NCBI GenBank assembly: GCA_021776015.1
Contig: JAJFGT010000063.1
Span: 1-7,889, forward strand
From: Alphaproteobacteria bacterium
Lineage (GTDB): Bacteria > Pseudomonadota > Alphaproteobacteria > Micavibrionales > Micavibrionaceae
DNA length: 7,889 bases
Direction: 5' to 3'
Shown here piece by piece: positions 1-5,967 of the stretch. The notes beneath the pieces were generated by a model that saw nothing but the letters and a program-made list of their open reading frames with translations, made no database searches and was not told the origin of the DNA. Position numbers and translations under genes: made by a program. How positions within the stretch are numbered: position 1 is the first letter of the stretch; each line of letters begins with the position of its first letter.

Positions 1-282
1 GGATCTGATATTTGTCAAAAGCTTGCGGGGGCCATGATGGAGAATGATATAGAGCACGGCTTTATTATTACAACGGCAAAATTTAGTGATAGAGCCAAGA
101 AAAGTGTTCAAAAAATGGAACAGAACAAAGGTTTTCAAATAGAATTGATTGATCAAGATAGAATGGCAGATATTATGATCTATAAAAAAGATTCCCCCCA
201 TGGCTTTGGTCTTCATAGAACAGATATAGACCGTATCTACATGAATAAAAAAATATTAAAAGATTCTGTCGGGTCAAGTTAA
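1..282 (+). CDS. Mrr-like restriction endonuclease, C-terminal fragment (5' end outside window)
   Basis: The reading frame is open from base 1, so the gene begins upstream and the ATG at 34 is probably internal. The visible 93 residues start GSDICQKLAGAMMEND and continue with HGFIITTAKFSDRAKKS, then IELIDQDRMADIM. This order (short helix, hydrophobic strand ending in TT, 'F...A' helix, then 'I.LID..R.A..M') is what follows the catalytic residues in Mrr-type nuclease domains of the PD-(D/E)xK fold. The catalytic acid and lysine residues would lie upstream, so activity cannot be judged. The last 25 or so residues (SPHGFGLHRTDIDRIYMNKK) form a tail I do not recognise. Mrr-type domains cut DNA, often modified DNA, but the same fold occurs in repair and housekeeping proteins, so 'restriction' is inherited from the family name. 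No methylase or specificity gene is visible. The gene ends at TAA 280-282 and argS follows on the same strand. Confidence 0.72.
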   Translation, partial: GSDICQKLAGAMMENDIEHGFIITTAKFSDRAKKSVQKMEQNKGFQIELIDQDRMADIMIYKKDSPHGFGLHRTDIDRIYMNKKILKDSVGSS

Positions 283-298
283 CCTCACTATAGGAGAG
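276..298 (+). promoter_or_regulatory. T7/T3-type phage promoter-like sequence (possibly coincidental)
   Basis: Bases 284-294 read CTCACTATAGG, identical to positions -9 to +2 of the T7 class III promoter. Extended upstream (276-283, AAGTTAAC), the site resembles the T3 promoter more, with about 15 of 19 positions agreeing from -17 to +2. It overlaps the stop codon of the nuclease fragment. With +1 at 293, the RNA would begin GGAGAGC, the first arm of the hairpin at 293-310. Such a promoter would need a single-subunit phage-type RNA polymerase, and none is visible here. A chance match is the default explanation. Confidence 0.15.
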
Positions 299-321
299 CG
301 TAAGCTCCCCCCTCTTCTTTT
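293..321 (+). terminator. Candidate Rho-independent terminator after the nuclease gene
   Basis: GGAGAGC (293-299) pairs with GCTCCCC (304-310) as seven positions with one internal A-C mismatch. The loop is GTAA (300-303), a GNRA-type tetraloop. A pyrimidine- and T-rich stretch (TCTTCTTTTCT, 313-323) follows. It begins 11 nt after the stop codon at 282, a normal place for an intrinsic terminator, and would separate the nuclease gene from argS. The mismatch and interrupted T tract make it a moderate rather than strong candidate. Confidence 0.45.
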
Positions 322-342
322 CTATACAAAAACAATATAGTT

Positions 343-370
343 ATGTAAGTTACCTACATCTTATTACAAT
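343..370 (+). promoter_or_regulatory. Candidate argS promoter -10 box with adjacent small inverted repeat
   Basis: TACAAT at 365-370 matches the TATAAT -10 consensus at five of six positions and would give a leader of roughly 17 nt before the ATG at 394. No good -35 hexamer lies at the right spacing. Just upstream, ATGTA (343-347) and TACAT (355-359) form an inverted repeat, and the overlapping GTAAGTTAC (345-353) is itself palindromic. The repeats could be an operator or an AT-rich coincidence. Confidence 0.2.
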
Positions 371-393
371 TTCAGGTTCAGAAAGCCCACAAC

Positions 394-2184
394 ATGATAG
401 TCAAAGATCATATTCAACATATTTTAAAAGAAGCTGTTCAATTAGCAATGGCAACGCATGATCAATCATTCATTGAGCTCGGCGATATTGAAATAGAGAT
501 CCCTAAGAAAGAAGAACATGGAGACTTTGCAACAAACTTTGCTCTAAAGGCTTCAAAAAAACTAGGCGTTCCTCCTCGCGATCTAGCTCAAACTATCATA
601 GAAAAAATACAATCTCTTGTACCAGACGCCACTTTATCTGTCGCTGGCCCTGGTTTCATCAATATTAAAATGCCATCCTCTTTTTGGCAAAACTATATTT
701 TGGATATCGTAAAGCAAGGCCAAAGTTTTGGAAAAACAGACTATGGCCAACACAAAAGTGTGAATATTGAATTTGTATCTGGTAATCCTACAGGTCCTCT
801 ACATATTGGGCATGTACGAGGGGCTGTCATTGGTCAGATCATATCTAATATATTGGAATATTCTGGATATGATGTAACACGAGAGTATTATATAAATGAT
901 GCAGGCCTACAGGTTGAGAAACTCGCGCGTTCAACATATTTACGCTATCGTGAAGCATTAGGTGAACATATTGAAGATATTCCAGAAGGGCTCTATCCTG
1001 GAGATTATCTTATTCAAGTTGGTCAAGATTTAGTCCAAAAATATGGATCAAAATGGCTAGATACACCAGAAGATGAATGGATACCTATCTTTCGTGAAGA
1101 TGCTATTTCTGCAATGATGGCACTCATCAAAAAAGATCTTAAAGAGCTGGATATTTACTTTGATCTCTTTTCCTCTGAAAAAGCACTTATAACAGAAGGA
1201 AAAGTAGATTCTGCCTTAGATGAACTTTTAAAAAGAGATTTAATCTATACAGGAACCCTTCCTAAACCTCAATCTCTTCAATCTAATGATGATTGGACAC
1301 CCGAAGAACTTCTCCTCTTTCGTTCAACTCAATTTGGCGACGAGATAGATAGACCTCTTAAAAAAGTGGATGGTCAACTCACTTATTTTGCATCTGATAT
1401 TGCCTATCATTATGATAAATTTATGAGAAACCATGAGCGCTTAATTAATATATGGGGAGCCGATCATGGGGGCTATATCCCAAGACTCTCCTCAGCTGTT
1501 TCAGCCATTACTGACAACAAATGTCAGGTAGAAATCAAAACATGTCAGATGGTTAAACTGACGCGTGGAGGTGAAGAAATTAAAATGTCTAAACGTGCAG
1601 GAACCTTTGTTACATTACAAGATCTCATCGGTGAAGTAGGAAAAGACGTTATTTTTTTTACAGTGGCTACAAAGTCATCTAATACACAGTTTAATTTTGA
1701 CCTTGATGCCGTTACAAAACAGTCAATGGATAATCCTGTATATTATGTACAATACGCTCATGCCCGTGCCTCTTCTGTGCTTCGTAAAGCGGCTGATACG
1801 TTTGATATAGATCTATCCTCACCTGACTATGACTTAAGAAGTTTAAAGGATCCGCAAGAACTCTCTCTCATTAGAAAGATGTCTCACTTTACACATCTTA
1901 TACAACTTGCCTCTGAAAAGCTTGAGCCTCATATTATCACAGACTATTTATACGAATTATCTTCATCCTTTCACTCTCTTTGGAATAGTGGCAAGAAAAA
2001 TGATGAGCTCCGATTCATTCAAGAAGAAAATTTAGAAAATACAGTGGCAAAAGTTTTGCTGGTTAAAGCCTTTCAAACAGTCATCGCAAATGGTCTTCGA
2101 TGTTCTAATGTTGTCCCTATGGACACGATGGAACGTGCGATACCAGTCGAAGATGCCCCTGAAAATTCTATAAAACAGGCTTAA
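394..2184 (+). CDS. argS: Arginyl-tRNA synthetase
   Basis: Class I aminoacyl-tRNA synthetase that charges tRNA-Arg with arginine in the cytoplasm using ATP; normally essential. The 596 residues are within or slightly above the usual bacterial range. The N-terminal tRNA-recognition domain (about 1-115) carries HGDFATNFALKASKKLG (42-58) and VAGPGFINIKM (83-93). The catalytic core opens with EFVSGNPTGPLHIGH, with the HIGH signature at 137-140. The second signature is KMSKR (397-401), followed by AGTFVTL, a normal variant of KMSKS. The C-terminal helical anticodon-binding (DALR) domain begins near YYVQYAHARASSVLRKA (450-466) and runs almost to the end, with a short polar tail of about 12 residues. 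The ATG at 394 fits the family N-terminus; the only Shine-Dalgarno-like sequence is AGAAAG (380-385), which is weak. The gene appears monocistronic, since the next gene converges on it. Confidence 0.98.
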   Translation: MIVKDHIQHILKEAVQLAMATHDQSFIELGDIEIEIPKKEEHGDFATNFALKASKKLGVPPRDLAQTIIEKIQSLVPDATLSVAGPGFINIKMPSSFWQNYILDIVKQGQSFGKTDYGQHKSVNIEFVSGNPTGPLHIGHVRGAVIGQIISNILEYSGYDVTREYYINDAGLQVEKLARSTYLRYREALGEHIEDIPEGLYPGDYLIQVGQDLVQKYGSKWLDTPEDEWIPIFREDAISAMMALIKKDLKELDIYFDLFSSEKALITEGKVDSALDELLKRDLIYTGTLPKPQSLQSNDDWTPEELLLFRSTQFGDEIDRPLKKVDGQLTYFASDIAYHYDKFMRNHERLINIWGADHGGYIPRLSSAVSAITDNKCQVEIKTCQMVKLTRGGEEIKMSKRAGTFVTLQDLIGEVGKDVIFFTVATKSSNTQFNFDLDAVTKQSMDNPVYYVQYAHARASSVLRKAADTFDIDLSSPDYDLRSLKDPQELSLIRKMSHFTHLIQLASEKLEPHIITDYLYELSSSFHSLWNSGKKNDELRFIQEENLENTVAKVLLVKAFQTVIANGLRCSNVVPMDTMERAIPVEDAPENSIKQA

Positions 2185-2187
2185 CTC

Positions 2188-2406
2188 TTAAAGACTGACT
2201 TGATCCTTATAATATTTCAAAACAAAGAGTCTCAAGGCACTGGATAGATTTCCTTCTCGTTGATCATCAATCGCTGAAATGAGTGTATTCATTGAAATAT
2301 TTTGTACTTTAGCAATTTCTTTGAGGCCACTCCAAAAAGGGTCTTCAATTGTGACGCTTGTGGCATGCCCTTGGAGAAGAACAGAGTGTTTTTTTAGTCG
2401 AGACAT
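2188..2406 (-). CDS. Ribbon-helix-helix domain protein (RHH_4 type), putative DNA-binding
   Basis: A 72-residue protein with the pattern of a small alphaproteobacterial family: basic start (MSRLKKHSV), a strand-like segment GHATSVTIED (13-22), helix PFWSGLKEIAKVQN (23-36), the turn ISMN, helix TLISAIDDQR (41-50), then NLSSALRLFVLKYYKDQ (53-69). Ribbon-helix-helix proteins dimerise and insert a two-stranded sheet into the DNA major groove, so a transcription-regulatory role is inferred; no target is known to me. It starts 9 nt after the fumC stop codon, so it should be the last gene of a purK-fumC-RHH transcript. Fumarase next to such a gene is a recurring alphaproteobacterial arrangement. The start is fixed by the short gap; upstream sequence gives no strong Shine-Dalgarno. 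RHH antitoxins look superficially similar, but no toxin partner is present. Confidence 0.85.
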   Translation of the reverse strand: MSRLKKHSVLLQGHATSVTIEDPFWSGLKEIAKVQNISMNTLISAIDDQREGNLSSALRLFVLKYYKDQVSL

Positions 2407-2415
2407 TTTGTATAT

Positions 2416-3810
2416 CTAATCTTTAGGTTTAATCATCTCTTTGGGTTGAACCCATGCATCAAACTGCTCTTGTGTCAAAAGCCCCAATTCAATTCCAGCT
2501 TGTGCAAGAGTAAGATCTTCAGCATGGGCTTTCTTGGCAATTTTTGAAGCATTATCATACCCTATATGAGGATTTAACGCCGTTACAAGCATTAAACTTT
2601 CATGCAAAAGTTTATCAATCCGCACAGGATCGGGTTCAATACCTTCTACACAATTCACAGTAAAGCTAACAGAGGCCTCTGCAACCAAACGAAGGGATTG
2701 CAATACATTATAGATAATCACAGGTTTAAAAACATTGAGCTCAAAATGCCCCTGACTCCCTGCGATTGTAACAGTTGTGTGGTTCCCCATCACTTGAGCA
2801 CATACCATTGTTAATGCTTCACATTGTGTTGGGTTCACTTTACCTGGCATAATGGATGACCCAGGCTCATTGGCAGGAAGTTTAATCTCTCCAATACCAC
2901 AACGAGGGCCCGATCCTAGTAAGCGAATATCATTCGCAATTTTCATCAAAGAAACAGCTAAAACATTTAAAGCCCCTGATAATTCAACCATCGCATCATG
3001 TGCCGCTAAAGCCTCGAATTTATTAGGAGCTGTTATAAAAGGTAAGCCTGTTAGTTCCGCCACTTGTATAGCAAACTCTTCTGCAAAGCCTTGCTTTGAA
3101 TTAATTCCTGTCCCTACAGCGGTGCCACCCTGAGCCAATGCCATAACACGAGGTAAGGTAGATTCAATACGCTCAATCCCATATTTTATTTGTTGAGCAT
3201 AACCAGAAAACTCCTGTCCCAAAGTTAAAGGCGTGGCATCTTGTAAATGAGTTCTCCCAATTTTGACAATATCTGCAAAAATCTTAGCCTTATGATCCAA
3301 GGCTTGATAGAGCTGTTGAAGAGCGGGTATTAAACATTTGTGAATCTCTTCCCCTGCTGCGATAGACATAGCCGTTGGAAACGTATCATTAGATGATTGT
3401 CCTTTATTGACATGATCATTAGGGTGAACAGGTGTCTTTCCACCACGTGTTCCTGTGAGAGCCTCGTTAGCAAGACTCGCAATCACTTCATTAACATTCA
3501 TATTGGATTGCGTACCAGAACCTGTTTGCCAAACAACAAGAGGGAACTCTTCCGTATATTGACCTTGAATAATAGAATTAGAGGCGCTAATGATAGCCTT
3601 TCCTGTATTTTCATCCAAAACGTCTAGTTTCATATTTGTGGTCGCTGCAGATTTTTTTACAATCCCCAGAGCACGAATCAGAGGTGCAGGCATATGCTCA
3701 GATCCAATTTTAAAATTCTGAAGGGATCGTTGTGTCTGTGCCCCCCAATAATGATCAGCAGGAACATTAATATCCCCCAAAGAGTCACTTTCAATGCGTG
3801 TTTTACCCAT
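2416..3810 (-). CDS. fumC: Class II fumarate hydratase
   Basis: Oxygen-stable, iron-independent fumarase that interconverts fumarate and L-malate in the TCA cycle; the family acts as a cytosolic homotetramer. The 464 residues are near the usual length (E. coli FumC is 467). All signature regions are intact: [13 protein letters not shown] (97-109), [10 protein letters not shown] (139-148), [16 protein letters not shown] (185-200) and the lyase signature [12 protein letters not shown] (316-327). His188, Ser318, Lys324 and Asn326 fall at the same numbers as the active-site residues of E. coli FumC, so the enzyme should be active. Argininosuccinate lyase and aspartase share the superfamily, but the overall pattern is fumarase. 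It lies 14 nt downstream of purK and 9 nt upstream of the ribbon-helix-helix gene, on the same strand. The start has the clearest Shine-Dalgarno of the cluster. Confidence 0.98.
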   Translation of the reverse strand: MGKTRIESDSLGDINVPADHYWGAQTQRSLQNFKIGSEHMPAPLIRALGIVKKSAATTNMKLDVLDENTGKAIISASNSIIQGQYTEEFPLVVWQTGSGTQSNMNVNEVIASLANEALTGTRGGKTPVHPNDHVNKGQSSNDTFPTAMSIAAGEEIHKCLIPALQQLYQALDHKAKIFADIVKIGRTHLQDATPLTLGQEFSGYAQQIKYGIERIESTLPRVMALAQGGTAVGTGINSKQGFAEEFAIQVAELTGLPFITAPNKFEALAAHDAMVELSGALNVLAVSLMKIANDIRLLGSGPRCGIGEIKLPANEPGSSIMPGKVNPTQCEALTMVCAQVMGNHTTVTIAGSQGHFELNVFKPVIIYNVLQSLRLVAEASVSFTVNCVEGIEPDPVRIDKLLHESLMLVTALNPHIGYDNASKIAKKAHAEDLTLAQAGIELGLLTQEQFDAWVQPKEMIKPKD

Positions 3811-3816
3811 ACTATA

Positions 3817-3822
3817 TCTCCT
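3817..3822 (-). promoter_or_regulatory. Shine-Dalgarno of fumC
   Basis: On the minus strand this reads AGGAGA, six bases upstream of the fumC ATG (3808-3810). It fixes that start codon. It sits entirely within the 14-nt gap after the purK stop, as expected for an operon with independent translation initiation. Confidence 0.8.
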
Positions 3823-3824
3823 GA

Positions 3825-4904
3825 TTATGCTTTTAGCTTTGATCCTAATATATTGACATGTCCCATTTTACGGCCAGACTTAACTTCATCTTTTCCGTAA
3901 AGATGAATCGTAGCATGGCTCATTTCAAGGTATTTTGATAGATCATTCACATCTTCACCAATCAAATTGATCATTTTTGCATGAGAATGTTGCCGTGGTT
4001 CTTTAACATCTAATCCACACACAGCACGCACATGATTTTCAAATTGAGAAACCTCACAAGCATCCAGTGAATAATGCCCAGAATTATGCGTTCTAGGCGC
4101 AATCTCATTGGCAAGAAGCTCTCCGTCTTTTGTTACAAAAAGCTCAAGAGTTAGGACACCTCGTAAATCAAGTTCATCGGCAATCTTATCAGCCATTTGA
4201 CAGGCTTTATCAGCCAAAGCAGGATCAATATCAGGAACGGGAGAACATGTTGTATCTAAAATATGATTTTTATGTTTATTAAGGAGAGGTCCATAAAATA
4301 CACTCTGTCCCTGAACATCTCGCGCCACAATAACAGAGACTTCATAATCAAAATCTATAATGTCTTCGGCAATCAAGTCATCTGTTCCAAAGCGTTGAAG
4401 AATAGCATTCACATCATCCTCTTTTGAAAGACGCCCTTGCCCTTTTCCATCATAACCAAATCGAGAGGTTTTTATAATACAAGAGGTTACATTCCACTCT
4501 TCCAGTATTTTTTGAACATCTTTATATGAACTTACAGCCTTCCAACGTGCCGTTGGAATCCCTATTTTATTCAAAAAAGATTTTTCCAAAACACGATGTT
4601 GAGAAATTTCAAGAAGCGCCTCATTGGGGTATACAGGCTTAAGTGTTTTAAGGAATTGAACCGTTTCAAGAGGTATATTTTCAAACTCGTAAGAAATGAC
4701 ATCAATTTCTTGCGCAAAACTTTTGAGCTGATCCTGATCTGTATAGTCGCCAACATATGTTTTAAAAGCAACTTGAGAGGCAGGGCCTCCTTCAGAATCT
4801 GTATAAATAATCGTTTGAATCCCAAGTTGAGTAGCAGCCTGAGCACTCATACGCCCTAACTGCCCGCCTCCTAAAATTCCTAATCGTTTTACATGTGATG
4901 TCAT
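3825..4904 (-). CDS. purK: 5-(carboxyamino)imidazole ribonucleotide synthase
   Basis: ATP-grasp enzyme of de novo purine synthesis; it joins bicarbonate to aminoimidazole ribonucleotide, giving N5-CAIR for the mutase PurE. At 359 residues it matches the usual length. The N-terminal nucleotide-binding-like domain carries [11 protein letters not shown] (9-19) and YEFENIP (73-79). The ATP-grasp core includes FGYDGKGQG (149-157) and the metal-binding segment [13 protein letters not shown] (266-278). The C-terminal domain holds GRKMGHVN (344-351). The ATG at 4902-4904 gives a normal N-terminus but has no recognisable Shine-Dalgarno. In many bacteria purK follows purE directly; here the upstream gene is an unrelated secreted protein and no purE lies in the window. 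fumC and the ribbon-helix-helix gene follow closely, so the three are probably cotranscribed, with a promoter most likely in the 76-nt gap upstream. Confidence 0.97.
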   Translation of the reverse strand: MTSHVKRLGILGGGQLGRMSAQAATQLGIQTIIYTDSEGGPASQVAFKTYVGDYTDQDQLKSFAQEIDVISYEFENIPLETVQFLKTLKPVYPNEALLEISQHRVLEKSFLNKIGIPTARWKAVSSYKDVQKILEEWNVTSCIIKTSRFGYDGKGQGRLSKEDDVNAILQRFGTDDLIAEDIIDFDYEVSVIVARDVQGQSVFYGPLLNKHKNHILDTTCSPVPDIDPALADKACQMADKIADELDLRGVLTLELFVTKDGELLANEIAPRTHNSGHYSLDACEVSQFENHVRAVCGLDVKEPRQHSHAKMINLIGEDVNDLSKYLEMSHATIHLYGKDEVKSGRKMGHVNILGSKLKA

Positions 4905-4930
4905 ATCGAGGAAGCATAAAACAATCCCTC

Positions 4931-4950
4931 ACTTGAAACAAGTTGAAACA
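4931..4950. repeat. Hairpin and tandem TTGAAACA copies in the purK leader
   Basis: ACTTG (4931-4935) and CAAGT (4939-4943) form a perfect inverted repeat around AAA. The octamer TTGAAACA occurs twice at a 10-bp step (4933-4940 and 4943-4950), about one helical turn. This sits in the 76-nt gap between the stop of the secreted protein gene and the purK start. On the minus strand a weak promoter, TTGTTT then 17 nt then TATGCT, overlaps it. It could be an operator or a weak terminator; the hairpin has no T tract. Confidence 0.3.
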
Positions 4951-4980
4951 CAAATACAAAACTATAGCTCAACCTATTAA

Positions 4981-5874
4981 TTATGGAACGGGAAAAGGAG
5001 CAGCAAGAGGAGGAAGATCAGAAGTGGTAGGAGAAGCTACCCGAAATACTTTTGTAGGATCTATCTCATGATTTTCAAGGAGTTGGAAAAGTACATTTAC
5101 AGCCTGATCTACAATAGGTGCTAAAAATTGATACTCATCTTTAAGATTATCGACTGTAATATTGATCTGACCTGAAGATACAAATTCTTGTAAATGAAAT
5201 TCTGGATCTTTAAGAATAACAGCGATCCCACTTAAATCTTGAGCAAGTGCACCCATCTTTATATCTTCTGGTGTTGCTGTATCTTCTTGAGCTCTTTTTT
5301 GCAACCCACCTATCTCTGCAGGCAAAAGAAAAAGTGTTGTCAATTGCTGTGGGCTTGATTTTTCAATCAAGGATACAAAATTATCAAGGACTGGAATAGC
5401 ATGTATAGCCATACTTCCCTCTAAAAATGAAACGGGTGAATTTCCTTTTTTCCTCTTCTTATCATAGAGGGTAATAGCACTCTCTTTTAAATATGTTACA
5501 AGTTTAGAGATATGTTGATTTTCTGTTATCAGTTTATGAAACTCTTGCCTATTTTCATCAGTTCCCACCCCATTTGAAATATTTTCATATAGATCCTCAA
5601 GCGCCTTTATTGAGGCAATGAGTTCAAGTCTGTCGGTTTCTGAAAGAGCCTCAATATATGAGCTCATATACTGAATCATAGAAGAAAAACTAAGCGGCTC
5701 GACTTCCTCTTGTAAAGGATCTAATGAAAAAATAGGAGAATTTCCTGTTATAGTCATCGCAGGCAAAGTTACAGGTACAGGATCAAGCTGCTCATTTGCA
5801 GAAGCTCCAAATGCCATCCCTAAAAAAGCAGTCGTCACTAAAAATTTTGTTACTGGTCTTTGCATACGATTCAT
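4981..5874 (-). CDS. Secreted or periplasmic protein of unknown function
   Basis: I do not recognise this 297-residue protein. It begins with a textbook Sec signal peptide: basic MNRMQRPVTK (1-10), hydrophobic FLVTTAFLGMAFG (11-23) and ASA before Asn27 as the probable cleavage site. There is no lipobox cysteine, and no cysteine anywhere, which suits an exported protein. The mature part opens with a short extended segment (27-60), continues as acidic, mostly helical sequence (about 61-280) with a basic patch KKRKK at 139-143, and ends in a proline-rich tail (281-297, ending PFPVP). No second membrane segment or catalytic motif stands out. The ATG at 5872-5874 is supported by AAGGA at minus-strand distance 8. 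The gene lies between trkH (93 nt upstream) and purK (76 nt downstream), with what looks like its own promoter. Nothing in the context points to a substrate; a lineage-restricted envelope protein is the most that can be inferred. Confidence 0.8.
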   Translation of the reverse strand: MNRMQRPVTKFLVTTAFLGMAFGASANEQLDPVPVTLPAMTITGNSPIFSLDPLQEEVEPLSFSSMIQYMSSYIEALSETDRLELIASIKALEDLYENISNGVGTDENRQEFHKLITENQHISKLVTYLKESAITLYDKKRKKGNSPVSFLEGSMAIHAIPVLDNFVSLIEKSSPQQLTTLFLLPAEIGGLQKRAQEDTATPEDIKMGALAQDLSGIAVILKDPEFHLQEFVSSGQINITVDNLKDEYQFLAPIVDQAVNVLFQLLENHEIDPTKVFRVASPTTSDLPPLAAPFPVP

Positions 5875-5882
5875 ATTTCATA

Positions 5883-5887
5883 TCCTT
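5883..5887 (-). promoter_or_regulatory. Shine-Dalgarno of the secreted protein gene
   Basis: On the minus strand this is AAGGA, eight bases before the ATG at 5872-5874. An out-of-frame ATG (ATGAAAT...) lies between it and the start, closer than usual spacing. The upstream AAG of the motif is part of the right arm of the palindrome at 5885-5905, so folding of the leader could restrict ribosome access. Confidence 0.6.
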
Positions 5888-5905
5888 TAATTTTTAAAAT
5901 TAAAG
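5885..5905. repeat. Perfect 21-bp palindrome covering part of the ribosome binding site
   Basis: CTTTAATTTT (5885-5894) and AAAATTAAAG (5896-5905) are exact reverse complements around the single base 5895. In the minus-strand transcript this gives an A-U hairpin of about eight to nine pairs with a small loop, ending in the AAG of the Shine-Dalgarno. It may be a protein-binding operator in DNA or a weak, temperature-sensitive translational hairpin in RNA. Both readings are inference; AT-rich DNA yields such palindromes more easily than balanced DNA, but ten exact pairs remain notable. Confidence 0.5.
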
Positions 5906-5918
5906 ATTCTTCTACAGG

Positions 5919-5924
5919 ATTATA
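5919..5924 (-). promoter_or_regulatory. Candidate -10 box for the secreted protein gene
   Basis: The minus strand reads TATAAT, an exact -10 consensus. Transcription would start near 5911-5913, giving a leader of about 38 nt that contains the whole 21-bp palindrome and the Shine-Dalgarno. There is no good -35 hexamer 16-18 bp upstream; that position falls inside the palindrome at 5931-5965, which suggests dependence on a bound protein. Confidence 0.35.
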
Positions 5925-5930
5925 TTAAAT

Positions 5931-5965
5931 ATGTCTATATATTTATGGTCATAATTTATAGACAT
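5931..5965. repeat. 35-nt interrupted palindrome between trkH and the secreted protein gene
   Basis: Outer arms ATGTCTATA (5931-5939) and TATAGACAT (5957-5965) pair perfectly over nine bases. Inner arms TTATG (5943-5947) and CATAA (5950-5954) add five more around a two-base centre. The structure begins 2 nt past the trkH stop codon, so in RNA it could protect or terminate the trkH transcript, although no T tract follows. It also ends about 6 bp upstream of the TATAAT box at 5919-5924, where an operator for the next gene would sit. Confidence 0.45.
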
Positions 5966-5967
5966 AC

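Noticed and set aside
1582..1596. KMSKR instead of KMSKS in ArgRS
   Set aside because: The last position of this motif varies in arginyl-tRNA synthetases; the catalytic lysine is present, so nothing unusual is implied.
1652..1659. Run of eight T in argS, and seven-base A/T runs in the ribbon-helix-helix gene start (2388-2394) and fumC (3652-3658)
   Set aside because: Possible slippage tracts, but all frames are intact, the runs are short, and they are common in AT-rich coding DNA. Phase variation of argS would be lethal.
2188..2406. Possible antitoxin of a toxin-antitoxin pair (small ribbon-helix-helix protein)
   Set aside because: No toxin-sized partner gene lies beside it, and the sequence fits the stand-alone alphaproteobacterial RHH_4 family next to fumC.
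2602..3900. Four plus-strand open frames opposite fumC and the end of purK
   Set aside because: All lie within intact, conserved minus-strand genes and none has a family signature.
4571..4859. Overlapping short open frames on both strands inside purK
   Set aside because: Leu/Lys/Phe-rich low-complexity translations in the wrong frames of a complete purK.
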